A stretch of 57,854 bases of DNA, from positions 1 to 57,854 of the forward strand of contig JAPMTR010000075.1 of assembly GCA_026552975.1 (NCBI GenBank), written 5' to 3'. Both the position numbers and the translations under genes were made by a program. Source of the stretch: Candidatus Methanoperedens sp. Its GTDB lineage: Archaea; Halobacteriota; Methanosarcinia; Methanosarcinales; Methanoperedenaceae. Under the pieces are notes generated by a model. That model was not told the origin of the DNA, ran no database searches, and saw nothing but the letters and a program-made list of their open reading frames with translations. Positions 9,101 to 17,960 of the stretch are shown here, piece by piece; positions within the stretch are counted from its first letter, which is position 1; each line of letters starts with the position of its first letter.

Positions 9101-10003
9101 ATGGGATATCGCGATGATTTCTGGGGCGGTTACACCTCTTCAAAACCCATAAAAGTTGAAGGCGGCATAAAAACAAAGAGCAAGCGCGGAAGCATTGGCG
9201 ACACATGGTGGTCAAAGCGCTGGGTCTCGATCCTTGACTCTTTTGGCTGGAGCAACAGGCTTGAAAGGGGACGAAGATATGCAAGGGGCGGGCAGGTCAT
9301 TGGTTTTAAACTCACACCAGGAAAAGTTACTGCAAGCGTCCAGGGCTCAACACCCAAACCATATAAAGTAGAAATTGAGGTAAAATCATTCACTGAAGCT
9401 GAATGGGAAAAAGCCATTTCAGAAATGTCTGGAAAAGCCGTATTTGCAGCAAAACTGCTTGCAGGGGAGATGCCCCAGAATATTGAGGAAGCCTTCAAGT
9501 CGGCTGGCATGTCTCTTTTCCCGGCATCTTCAAAAGATATCAAAACTGATTGTTCATGCCCTGACAGCGCAAACCCATGTAAGCACATAGCGGCTGTATA
9601 TTATATTCTTGCAGAGGAGTTTGACCGCGATCCTTTCATGCTTTTTAACCTGAGGGGGCGGACTAAAGATGAGATCACGGTTTCATTAAGGAAGAAGCGG
9701 GTTGGGGAGGAGAAGGCGCAAGAACCGCAAGATGTAAAGATAGAAGTCCCTATTCAGGTGGAAGTTCCTTTATCTGCAGATGGGTTCTGGGGCAGTGGGG
9801 GGCTTGAATCCTTCTCGGTTAACATAACCGCCCCTGATGTGCCTGCTGCTATCATAAAACGACTTGGGACTCCGCAGTTCTGGGATGGCAAGGAAGATTT
9901 CAATAAGAAAATGGAAAAATATTATAAAAAGATCAGCAAGAAGGCTATTGAAACTGCATATGGGGATGGGAAGAAGAAGGAACGAAAAAAATCTGTGAAC
10001 TGA
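9101..10003 (+). CDS. SWIM zinc-finger protein
   Basis: A 300-residue protein with a central SWIM finger of the CxC-x(n)-CxH type: DCSCPDSANPCKHIAAVYY at about residues 149-168. The N-terminus (WGGYTSSKPIKVEGG, WWSKRW) and the block preceding the finger are those of the SNF2-associated SWIM family. The C-terminal 60 residues are Lys-rich and probably bind nucleic acid. GGGAGG seven bases before the ATG is a good ribosome binding site. The gene lies 28 bases behind the SNF2 gene. The likely role is targeting the helicase to DNA or protein; this follows from the recurrent pairing, not from anything catalytic in the sequence. Confidence 0.9.
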   Translation: MGYRDDFWGGYTSSKPIKVEGGIKTKSKRGSIGDTWWSKRWVSILDSFGWSNRLERGRRYARGGQVIGFKLTPGKVTASVQGSTPKPYKVEIEVKSFTEAEWEKAISEMSGKAVFAAKLLAGEMPQNIEEAFKSAGMSLFPASSKDIKTDCSCPDSANPCKHIAAVYYILAEEFDRDPFMLFNLRGRTKDEITVSLRKKRVGEEKAQEPQDVKIEVPIQVEVPLSADGFWGSGGLESFSVNITAPDVPAAIIKRLGTPQFWDGKEDFNKKMEKYYKKISKKAIETAYGDGKKKERKKSVN

Positions 10004-10151
10004 TACTAGCTTAAACGAGCTCTGGAGGCTTGAGTTCGCATTGAGTTCGTTGTGTTAGTTGCTATTTTTCCATCATATTCACACAGGATAAATTTATATG
10101 TCGACAATTTTAATATTAAAAAGGTACTAAAATCAATGTCGAAGTGAAAAG

Positions 10152-10382
10152 ATGGAATTAAAAAAATTAAAAAGCATCAAAGATATAGGTTATGCGCTGT
10201 TGATCGTCGGGACACCGCCTGCAGAAACAGAACTCATCTCAGGGGCTGAATCAAGCAAAATGATGAATATGGGACTATGGTTCGGGCTTATGACATTTGT
10301 GGCTTCAGCAGGGGGAAGGATCGGGGGACTTGGTGTTAAATTAATGCGCGAAATAAAAATAGAAGTAAAAAACGAAGATTAA
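10152..10382 (+). CDS. Small membrane-associated protein
   Basis: A 76-residue protein with a Lys-rich start (MELKKLKSIKDIG), one moderately hydrophobic Gly/Met-rich segment (about residues 40-62, MGLWFGLMTFVASAGGRIGG) and a charged tail. The family is unrecognised. A TATA-like TTTATATG lies at about 10094, with the ATG some 50 bases on. It is separated by 31 bases from a four-helix membrane protein, so the pair may be one transcript. Confidence 0.45.
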   Translation: MELKKLKSIKDIGYALLIVGTPPAETELISGAESSKMMNMGLWFGLMTFVASAGGRIGGLGVKLMREIKIEVKNED

Positions 10383-10413
10383 AATACATGTTCAGTGATA
10401 ACTAAGAATTGAA

Positions 10414-10737
10414 ATGGATAAGAAAAAAATAGCCCTGCTGGCAATACTTGGGAGTTTATTTGTAATTGCGGGGATTTATTTTAATAATATGTCATTTTTG
10501 TATCTGGGTATCGGGACATGGTCTTCCGGTATTATATATTATGTTTTTTTTCCCGGGCATAAGGAAATAATGTCCCTGATCCTTGGTCTGTTGGTGCTTC
10601 ATACTGGAGTTTTGATCCTCCTGAGAGAAACATACCAGGAGATGAAATTCCTGGGATTTTTGATCTTCACAGCAGGCATTGTGATTGTCCTTAATTCAGG
10701 TATTTCTGAATACATGAAAAAAAGGAAGATAAAATAA
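10414..10737 (+). CDS. Four-helix hypothetical membrane protein
   Basis: A 107-residue protein with hydrophobic segments at about residues 6-23, 26-44, 48-66 and 75-95, and a basic tail (KKRKIK) that should be cytoplasmic. The segments are closely packed with short loops, and no conserved polar residues inside the helices suggest transport. The family is unrecognised. It follows the 76-residue gene by 31 bases and is convergent with the CrtI-like gene. Confidence 0.45.
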   Translation: MDKKKIALLAILGSLFVIAGIYFNNMSFLYLGIGTWSSGIIYYVFFPGHKEIMSLILGLLVLHTGVLILLRETYQEMKFLGFLIFTAGIVIVLNSGISEYMKKRKIK

Positions 10738-10783
10738 ATTATTGGGTTTGAAAGCTATTTTATTTTTTATATAAAAGCAAACC

Positions 10784-12193
10784 TCAAATATTCTTATCTT
10801 CCTTCATGGCTTTTAAAAGTTCAAGTGCCGAATAAGCTGCTCTGGTCACTCCCATGCTTCGTTTATCAGTATCTGTTCCTGCCAGGTAAAGATTTTTAAC
10901 AGGTGATCTTATTCCTGCGAAATATCCATTGATAGTTACAGCAGCCTTTTCTGGTATCGTCAGCTGGTAATGGGTCATCTCAATATTATTTTCAATGCCA
11001 GGTACAGCCTTCATGATCAAACCAAGCGCATTTTTCTTTTCATTCTCAATATCATTTTTATCATCAATAACAAATGTGAAACCCACCAGCTGCTTGCCCT
11101 CTGGCGCAAGGCTTTCATCATAATTACTGATAGGCATCGCCCAGTATGCTCCGCCCCTGAACCATACTTCCGATCCAGTATAATCAAATTCCTTCATTTT
11201 TTGTTTTAATCCAAGCCATATAGTAAGGCTAAGCGTCTGGTCTATCCTTGAAAGATCTGCCACATAATCCGGTGGTAGCTGGACAAGCGAAGGAAGATGT
11301 TTGGCAAAACCAGTATAAACAACTGTATCAGAGCTATATGAATCTGTATCTGTAGAGACACCTGTTACTTTCTCACCATCGTTTAAGATCTGAATGACCC
11401 TTGAACCGGTCTTTATCCGGACTGTGTCTGGCATGGAATACAGAACTGCATTCAATAATGATTTCAAGCCTCCGCGAGGGTATGCCTGCGCATATGCGAC
11501 TTTATTTGTCGCAAGCCTACCCAGTGAAGAAAGGTGATCCATTAAATGGTATTTTGATAACATATCCGTAATTTGTGATGCATAGGATGGATCAGGCAAG
11601 ATTTCTTCGTCTTTAAAAACATCCACCGATACGCTATCTCTCATAAAACTGCTTCCATACAATACGCGGTTAACCGATGTTTCTTTCATAGATTTCCCGG
11701 AAAGGAAATATGCAATAGCATTTACAAAATCATGGGTGTCCATGGAAAGCCCTTTTGGAAGATAATCATAGACCGGTTGCTCTCCATCCAGCATCCCGAA
11801 AGTCATCTGTGTCATGGCTTTTGTCAATGCCTGTGATAGAAGAAGCCTATCTTTTCTGGGAAGCACATCAAAAGTTACAAATTCTTTTACATTTGATGGT
11901 ATCTTTGTAAGGCCTTTGTCCGTGCGAACATAATAATGCCCGTAATCCACGAAAAAAGGCAGATAATTAAAATATTCATCCATCAACCGACGAAGCGGAC
12001 CTTCCCTGAGATGGGTAATTGCATGAGGACCCGTATCCACCTGGAAACCATCAACCATGTAGCTATTGCAATTTCCACCCAGAATATCATCTTTTTCAAG
12101 CACCAGGACTTTCTTGCCATGCTTTGAAAGAACCAGGGCTGATAATAAGCCGCTAATTCCTCCCCCTACTACGATCGTATCATAATCAGCCAT
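10784..12193 (-). CDS. FAD-dependent oxidoreductase, phytoene desaturase/CrtI-like
   Basis: A 469-residue flavoprotein. The N-terminal dinucleotide fold is clear: DYDTIVVGGGISGLLSALVL with the downstream acidic LEKDD, then GGNCNSYMVDGFQVDTGPHAI, the second signature of the CrtI/amine-oxidase group. The C-terminal GIRSPVKNLYLAGTDTDKRSMG block is the conserved FAD-closing motif. Candidate substrates are isoprenoids (phytoene desaturase, carotene isomerase) or archaeal lipid side chains. There are no crtB or prenyl synthase neighbours, so no precise function is assigned. Monocistronic; its start lies 63 bases from the end of the PHP gene on the same strand. Confidence 0.8.
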   Translation of the reverse strand: MADYDTIVVGGGISGLLSALVLSKHGKKVLVLEKDDILGGNCNSYMVDGFQVDTGPHAITHLREGPLRRLMDEYFNYLPFFVDYGHYYVRTDKGLTKIPSNVKEFVTFDVLPRKDRLLLSQALTKAMTQMTFGMLDGEQPVYDYLPKGLSMDTHDFVNAIAYFLSGKSMKETSVNRVLYGSSFMRDSVSVDVFKDEEILPDPSYASQITDMLSKYHLMDHLSSLGRLATNKVAYAQAYPRGGLKSLLNAVLYSMPDTVRIKTGSRVIQILNDGEKVTGVSTDTDSYSSDTVVYTGFAKHLPSLVQLPPDYVADLSRIDQTLSLTIWLGLKQKMKEFDYTGSEVWFRGGAYWAMPISNYDESLAPEGKQLVGFTFVIDDKNDIENEKKNALGLIMKAVPGIENNIEMTHYQLTIPEKAAVTINGYFAGIRSPVKNLYLAGTDTDKRSMGVTRAAYSALELLKAMKEDKNI

Positions 12194-12255
12194 TACGCTT
12201 CTTAGTATAGATCAACAGTATAAAATATCTTTCTATACGACTCTGCAACAGGATT

Positions 12256-12906
12256 TTACAGGATCTTCTTTATTTTGCGGATGACACCATGAATTAGCTG
12301 TAATATTAAAATATAAATTGGAGCATTTTTTCCACCAGAGCGGGTTTTTCCATTCCTGATTGCATTAAGTACAGAGATCTCATCAGGTTCTGAGTCAATT
12401 TCCGTATATCCAGAACCTATTGTTGCCAGCATGTGGGAATCGCTCCCCCCTACCTGCGGTATGTTGAGTTCCCCTGCCATCTTTTGTGCTTTTATATTCT
12501 CACCGAATATGCATCGTGAATTGAAAGTCTCAATGGCATCAATGTCTAACCCATCCACATTCCCGATGCTTCGTTTCTTAAATGGGTGCACAGCAATAAC
12601 CAAACCCCCTTTTTGTTTTGCTATTCTAATAGTATCAACTGGATCAAGACCAGATGGTATATCTTCTCTTACTCCAAGTACGACCAGGTGACCACGGTTC
12701 GTTGAGACTTCAACTCCGGGCAGTAACAGCAAAGGAAGATCTAACTCGATGACGCGTTTTCTGGCGTGAAAACTTCCGGTCAAGGTGTCATGATCGCATA
12801 TCGCGATGCCATCCAGTCCTTTTTTCACCGCTTTTCGCAAGATATCATCGACATCCATTGCGCTATCAGGGGAGTGGTTTGAATGAATGTGCAGATCAAA
12901 ACGCAT
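12256..12906 (-). CDS. PHP-domain metal-dependent phosphoesterase
   Basis: A 216-residue PHP protein. Metal ligands are visible as FDLHIHSNHSPDS (residues 3-15), AICDHDTLTG, PGVEVST, VIAVHPFKKRS and GGSDSH, in the family order. Stand-alone PHP proteins hydrolyse small phosphoesters such as histidinol phosphate or 3',5'-bisphosphonucleotides. The sulfate-assimilation set starts 85 bases away in the divergent direction, so phosphoadenosine phosphate removal is an attractive but unproven idea. A repeat fragment of the ACAGGAT type overlaps the stop codon. Confidence 0.82.
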   Translation of the reverse strand: MRFDLHIHSNHSPDSAMDVDDILRKAVKKGLDGIAICDHDTLTGSFHARKRVIELDLPLLLLPGVEVSTNRGHLVVLGVREDIPSGLDPVDTIRIAKQKGGLVIAVHPFKKRSIGNVDGLDIDAIETFNSRCIFGENIKAQKMAGELNIPQVGGSDSHMLATIGSGYTEIDSEPDEISVLNAIRNGKTRSGGKNAPIYILILQLIHGVIRKIKKIL

Positions 12907-12980
12907 TATTCCTTATAGTTCCCTGGATACAAAAAAGTTAACTCATCCCCCAGAATTATTTAAATATCAATCTGTATATC

Positions 12981-12992
12981 ATGGTGCACCAT
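12981..12992. promoter_or_regulatory. Perfect 12-bp palindrome over the start of the sulfite reductase gene
   Basis: ATGGTGCACCAT is its own reverse complement and ends one base inside the ATG of the siroheme reductase. TTTAAATA at about 12959-12966 is placed as the TATA box, so the palindrome overlaps the expected transcription start and the first codon. A repressor bound there would block initiation. No second copy was noticed upstream of cysH or sat. Confidence 0.4.
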
Positions 12993-13851
12993 GAGCTTAG
13001 AAAAACTTGACGTAGCATCATTAAAAAAATCCGGGTATATGAAGCAGATACAAAAGGACCTTTTTGTGGTCAGGTTACGTACTCCCTGCGGCAATCTTAC
13101 CTCAAAGCAGCTATCAGGTATTGCTCATCTTTCTGAAAAATACGCAACCGGTAAAATCCATATCACGATACGGCAGGGATTACAGATACCTGACGTTCAT
13201 ATCCGCCAGCTCGATGCCATCACAAAAGAACTTGAAGATAACGGCACCCCGCCTGGCTCCTGCGGCCCAAGGATCCGAAATATAGTATCATGTCCCGGCA
13301 ATTCGGAATGCAACTATGGCCTCATAGACACATATGGACTGGGAGACCTGCTTGATAAGGAATTCTTCGGTGAGGATATGCCTGTCAAGATCAAATTCGC
13401 GGTGACCGGATGTCCAAACTCCTGCGCAAAACCGCAGGAAAATGATCTTGGAGTTATGGGTATCATGAAACCTGTAATTCATATCGATGCATGCTCAGGC
13501 TGCGGAACCTGCACATTCATGTGCCCTGAGAAAGCCCTTGTCCTTGAAAATGAAAAAATAAAAATACTCTGGGATAAATGCAACTTTTGCGGCGCATGTG
13601 TAGGAACCTGCCCAACAGATCTAATCACTGAAGAATGGAAAGGCTATAAGATTATAGTAGGGGGAAAGATCGGAAAACACCCAAAGCTTGGAGTTGAATT
13701 GACAGACGCAAGATCCCCGGAGGAAGCCGTTGCGATATTTCGAAATATCATAAACTGGGCGAAAAAGAATACCAAAATAGGAGAAAGATTGGGTACATGC
13801 CTTGATCGTGTAGGATTTGAAAAATTCAGTAATGAAATATTATTAAAATAA
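12991..13851 (+). CDS. Small siroheme-type sulfite/nitrite reductase with ferredoxin domain
   Basis: A 286-residue NIR/SIR-family protein. The N-terminal ferredoxin-like half domain (residues 1-70) is followed by the siroheme-[4Fe-4S] ligands CPGNSEC and [10 protein letters not shown]. Two inserted 4Fe-4S clusters follow ([16 protein letters not shown] and [15 protein letters not shown]), then a C-terminal [11 protein letters not shown] block. It is about half the length of plant or enterobacterial sulfite reductase, matching the small single-repeat archaeal group. It should reduce sulfite to sulfide with six electrons from ferredoxin. APS reductase and ATP sulfurylase lie directly downstream, which makes sulfite a better guess than nitrite. 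Confidence 0.85.
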   Translation: MSLEKLDVASLKKSGYMKQIQKDLFVVRLRTPCGNLTSKQLSGIAHLSEKYATGKIHITIRQGLQIPDVHIRQLDAITKELEDNGTPPGSCGPRIRNIVSCPGNSECNYGLIDTYGLGDLLDKEFFGEDMPVKIKFAVTGCPNSCAKPQENDLGVMGIMKPVIHIDACSGCGTCTFMCPEKALVLENEKIKILWDKCNFCGACVGTCPTDLITEEWKGYKIIVGGKIGKHPKLGVELTDARSPEEAVAIFRNIINWAKKNTKIGERLGTCLDRVGFEKFSNEILLK

Positions 13852-13898
13852 AAAAGAATGGGAAAATAAAAGAGAATAGGAAAATAGAAGGAGAAAAT

Positions 13899-14618
13899 AT
13901 GCCAGAAAAACTTAACATAGAAAAATTAGGACAGGATTATGAAAATAGATCACCCCAGGATATCCTTGGGCTTGCACTTGCAAATTTTAAGAATATCGCA
14001 ATATCTTTCAGCGGCGCTGAGGATGTTGTATTGATCGACATGGCGAAGAAGATCAGTAATGATTTTAAGGTCTTTTCGCTTGACACAGGGCGCCTGCATC
14101 CTGAGACTTACCAGTTCATCGAGGTAGTCAGGAAAAAATATAATATCAACATTGAAGTGTATTTCGCAAACCGCGACGCGACTGAAAAACTGGTAAAGGA
14201 AAAAGGATTGTATTCATTTTATAATGACGGTCACAAGGAATGCTGTGACGCCCGAAAAGTTGATCCATTAAAGCGCGCTTTAAATACAGTGGATGCCTGG
14301 ATAACAGGACAGCGAAAAGACCAGAGCCCTGGAACAAGGGCAAGTGTGCCGGTCATACAGAAAGACCCGGTGTTTGGAACAGGCAATCTTTTGAAGTTCA
14401 ATCCACTAGCGAACTGGACTTCAAAACAGGTATGGGATTATATCAGGGAGAACGATGTTCCCTTTAATAAATTACATGAAAAAGGTTTTTTCAGCATAGG
14501 ATGCGAGCCATGCACAAAGCCTGTGCTTCCCGGACAGCATGAGCGCGAAGGGCGCTGGTGGTGGGAAGACGCCACGAAGAAGGAATGCGGACTTCATGCA
14601 GGGAATGTGAAGAAGTAA
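13899..14618 (+). CDS. cysH: Adenylylsulfate (APS) reductase, CysH family
   Basis: A 239-residue assimilatory reductase forming sulfite from APS. The PP-loop-like [13 protein letters not shown] and [12 protein letters not shown] open the fold. CysH proteins that use APS carry a [4Fe-4S] cluster bound by a CC...CxxC set, and both halves are here: KECCDARKV and GCEPCTKP. The catalytic Cys lies in the C-terminal [18 protein letters not shown] is the substrate loop. GAAGGAGAAAAT before the ATG is a strong ribosome binding site. It is 47 bases behind the sulfite reductase gene. The electron donor (thioredoxin or other) is not encoded beside it. Confidence 0.92.
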   Translation: MPEKLNIEKLGQDYENRSPQDILGLALANFKNIAISFSGAEDVVLIDMAKKISNDFKVFSLDTGRLHPETYQFIEVVRKKYNINIEVYFANRDATEKLVKEKGLYSFYNDGHKECCDARKVDPLKRALNTVDAWITGQRKDQSPGTRASVPVIQKDPVFGTGNLLKFNPLANWTSKQVWDYIRENDVPFNKLHEKGFFSIGCEPCTKPVLPGQHEREGRWWWEDATKKECGLHAGNVKK

Positions 14619-14846
14619 AGAGACTTTAGAAGAAATAATAACACAGATATACTTATACACAAAATGCCCAATTTCGCTTCATTGCATGACATTATGGCTG
14701 AATTGTATTTCAGGCTTGCCATCATGCATGGAACAAGATTTTTGGGTTGAAATTTTTCTTATTGTGAAAATGAATCTTATCTTGACAACCCATCACAAAC
14801 AATTATTACAAATCAATTCAATCTGAGAGCTAAACCCGGGATAAAC

Positions 14847-15983
14847 ATGACTCAAATAAAGCCTCACGGCGGAAAATTAATAAACAGAACATTAAACGAA
14901 CAAAAACGAAAAAAGGTTATCGATGAAGCCTCAGATTACCAGAGCGTCCCGATCAGTGTTGACCTCATGAAAGATGTCGAAAATATCGCATCAGGATTAT
15001 TCAGCCCACTTGAAGGTTTCGCATGCCATGAAGATTATGAAAGCATACTTTATAAGAAGCGCCTGGCTGACGATATTCCCTGGACCCTTCCCATTGTGCT
15101 TGACACAGATAACAATGAGATAAAAGAAGGAGATGAGATCCTTCTTAAGAATAATGATCATATTGTAGCAGTAATGCAGGTCGAAGAAACATTCGGCTAT
15201 GATAAAAGAACATTCGCAGAGCAGGTGTATGGGACGAACGATGCTGCCCACCCAGGCGTTGCAAAGACCTATTCCATGAAGGACAGACTGCTTGGCGGCA
15301 GGATAAACCTGGTGAACGAATCGAAAACCCCCTATTATAAATATGCCATGAAACCAGAAGAGACAAGGAATCTTTTCAAGGAAAAAGGCTGGGAAAAAGT
15401 AGTTGGTTTCCAGACGCGCAATGTCGCGCATCTTGGTCATGAATATTTACAGAAATCCGCACTTACTGTGGTGGATGGGCTTTTCATAAACCCTGTGATC
15501 GGAAAGAAGAAAAAAGGCGATTTCACGGATGAGGTCATACTTGATAGTTACGAGGTCCTTATTGAAAATTATTATCCCAAAGACAGGGTCGTTCTTGGTA
15601 TTTTCCAGACCGAGATGCGCTATGCAGGCCCCAGGGAAGCGATCTTCCATGCCATTGTCAGGAAGAACTATGGATGCACTCATTTCATTATAGGTCGAGA
15701 TCATGCAGGCGTTGGAAGTTATTATCATCCATTCGCTGCACAGGAGATCTTCAAGGAATTCCCTGATATTGGCATAGAACCAATGTTCTTCATGTCATTC
15801 TTCTACTGTAATAAATGCGGCGGGATCTCAAACGATAAGATATGCCCCCATTCTGACAGGGTGGATTTTAGCGGCACAAAAATGAGGCAGATGATAGAAG
15901 CAGGAAAGAGGCCATCACCTGATTCTATGAGACCTGAAGTCGCGGATGTTATATTAAAATCTGGAAAACCATTCGTGGAATAA
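14847..15983 (+). CDS. sat: Sulfate adenylyltransferase (ATP sulfurylase)
   Basis: A 378-residue single-chain ATP sulfurylase forming APS from sulfate and ATP. The PUA-like N-terminus (PHGGKLINR) and the catalytic motifs GFQTRNVAHLGHEYLQ (QxRN and HxxH), GRDHAGVGSYYHPFAAQ and the C-terminal FSGTKMRQM are intact. A Cys cluster (FYCNKCGG ... ICPHS) is the zinc site seen in the bacterial/archaeal class. There is no APS-kinase domain, which agrees with the APS-type CysH upstream. It is 228 bases from cysH, which suggests its own promoter or a processed leader. The three genes make a complete sulfate-to-sulfide set. Confidence 0.96.
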   Translation: MTQIKPHGGKLINRTLNEQKRKKVIDEASDYQSVPISVDLMKDVENIASGLFSPLEGFACHEDYESILYKKRLADDIPWTLPIVLDTDNNEIKEGDEILLKNNDHIVAVMQVEETFGYDKRTFAEQVYGTNDAAHPGVAKTYSMKDRLLGGRINLVNESKTPYYKYAMKPEETRNLFKEKGWEKVVGFQTRNVAHLGHEYLQKSALTVVDGLFINPVIGKKKKGDFTDEVILDSYEVLIENYYPKDRVVLGIFQTEMRYAGPREAIFHAIVRKNYGCTHFIIGRDHAGVGSYYHPFAAQEIFKEFPDIGIEPMFFMSFFYCNKCGGISNDKICPHSDRVDFSGTKMRQMIEAGKRPSPDSMRPEVADVILKSGKPFVE

Positions 15984-16077
15984 AATAAATAAAATTTTGT
16001 CCGGGATCATTTTAGATATGCAGACCACATATTTATTATTCGCAAAGAAATTTTTTAAAAATTGGATATAAACAACT

Positions 16078-17889
16078 ATGTATGACAGGGAAAAAATCAA
16101 AGGAATCATCAAATCGCTAGGTCTTGTATTTGGTGATATAGGAACAAGCCCCATCTATACCCTGACGATCGTTTTAATGATGACGACACTTACAGAAAGT
16201 CATATACTTGGAATACTTTCTCTTATTATATGGACACTGATCACTATCGTATCCATAGAATACGCCTGGCTTGCCATGAGCCTTGGGCAAAAAGGTGAAG
16301 GGGGCACAATAGTTCTTCGGGAGATCCTTATCCCTATGTTAAAATCAGGGAGACAGGTGGGGTTTGTAACCCTTCTGTCGTTTATCGGCATCTCTCTTCT
16401 TTTTGGCGATGGTGTAATTACTCCGGCCATAAGCATACTCAGTGCTGTAGAAGGAATATTATTGATCCCGGGTTTTGAGGGAACACAGACGCAGACTCTT
16501 GTTATTATAGCAGCATTTATTGCAGTGGCATTATTTGCTATCCAGAAGAAAGGAACAGAAAAAGTCGCAAAGGCTTTTGGTCCTTTGATGCTGATCTGGT
16601 TCCTGTCTCTTGCATTTTCGGGAATAATTTCAATAATTCAAGTCCCTTCAGTGTTAAAAGCCATAAATCCTTATTATGCTATTGCTTTCTTGATGGAAAA
16701 CATCTTAGTAGGATTCTTTGTACTTTCGCAGGTCATCCTGTGCGCCACTGGAGGAGAAGCCCTTTTCGCTGATATGGGGCAATTGGGAAGGCTTCCCATA
16801 GTCAGAGCATGGTATTTTGTATTTTTTGCACTTTTGTTAAATTATCTGGGCCAGGGTGCTTATGCGATCCAGCATCCTGAGGCAAAAAGTATTCTCTTTG
16901 AAATGATTTTTAACCAGGCACAGATACTTTACATTCCATTCCTTATTCTCAGTATCTTTGCAACAATAATCGCTTCCCAGGCAATGATAAGCGGAATGTT
17001 TTCCATAGTATACCAGGGTATAACCACACGAATCCTGCCTATGCTCAAAGTTGATTACACATCACGAATGCTTCAATCCCAGATCTATATAGATTCAGCG
17101 AATTGGTTTTTACTTTTTTCGGTACTATTCGTAATGTTCTTTTTCAAAGAATCACATAGTCTTGCAGCTGCTTATGGTCTTGCTGTTACGGGGGATATGG
17201 TTCTTACAGGTTTTATGATGTCATGGATATTCTATTTAAAGAATATACGGTCAAAACTCACGATCGCTATTTTCATTACAATTATTGATATTGTATTCCT
17301 TCTCTCAAGCCTGAACAAGATACCATACGGAGGTTATTGGTCTATAATTCTTGCCTTGATACCTTTCAGTGTAATTATGATTTACACCAGAGGGCAAAAA
17401 AAGCTTGGGGAATCTCTTTCCCCAAGGAGTCTGGATGTTTTTCTCCTGGAATATAATGAATTGTATCAAATCTTACCTAAAATAAGAGGTACAGCTCTTT
17501 TCTTTGCAAGGGACATTCAGAAGGTTCCGCCTTACATTGAAAATATAATGTTCAATAATAACATAATCTATGAAGATAATATAATAGTTTCCCTTATAAA
17601 AACTGAGAATCCGTTTGGAGTTTCAGGTTCTTTTAAAAGCCATCTTTCTGATGGATTAAGACTATTTGAAATTTATATGGGATATATGGAAGTAATTGAT
17701 GTTGAGAAGATCCTGAAAGAGAATGGGGTAGAGGAAAAAACGATATTTTATGGTTTAGAAGATATTGTTTCAGATAATGTTATCTGGAGAATCTATTCTG
17801 CTATTAAAAGACTTACTCCTGCCTTTGTGCAATTTTATAAACTCCCGCCTCACAAGCTTCATGGCGTGATATCCAGGATAGAGATGTGA
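16078..17889 (+). CDS. kup: Kup-family potassium uptake permease
   Basis: A 603-residue K+/H+ symporter. The diagnostic start LGLVFGDIGTSPIYTL is present, as are GEGGTIVLREIL, FGDGVITPAISILSAVEG and GGEALFADMGQLG. About twelve hydrophobic segments fill residues 15-440, followed by a C-terminal cytoplasmic domain of about 150 residues, shorter than in E. coli Kup (622 residues). It acts in the cytoplasmic membrane. TTTTTTAAAAATTGGATATAAAC upstream (about 16050-16073) holds a possible TATA box. Another potassium protein, an interrupted channel, lies at the far end of the window. Confidence 0.95.
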   Translation: MYDREKIKGIIKSLGLVFGDIGTSPIYTLTIVLMMTTLTESHILGILSLIIWTLITIVSIEYAWLAMSLGQKGEGGTIVLREILIPMLKSGRQVGFVTLLSFIGISLLFGDGVITPAISILSAVEGILLIPGFEGTQTQTLVIIAAFIAVALFAIQKKGTEKVAKAFGPLMLIWFLSLAFSGIISIIQVPSVLKAINPYYAIAFLMENILVGFFVLSQVILCATGGEALFADMGQLGRLPIVRAWYFVFFALLLNYLGQGAYAIQHPEAKSILFEMIFNQAQILYIPFLILSIFATIIASQAMISGMFSIVYQGITTRILPMLKVDYTSRMLQSQIYIDSANWFLLFSVLFVMFFFKESHSLAAAYGLAVTGDMVLTGFMMSWIFYLKNIRSKLTIAIFITIIDIVFLLSSLNKIPYGGYWSIILALIPFSVIMIYTRGQKKLGESLSPRSLDVFLLEYNELYQILPKIRGTALFFARDIQKVPPYIENIMFNNNIIYEDNIIVSLIKTENPFGVSGSFKSHLSDGLRLFEIYMGYMEVIDVEKILKENGVEEKTIFYGLEDIVSDNVIWRIYSAIKRLTPAFVQFYKLPPHKLHGVISRIEM

Positions 17890-17960
17890 TATATAATCTT
17901 AACCATACATATCATGCTCATAAGGTTTAAGTATAATAGATAGCATAGACTGGTTTGTAA

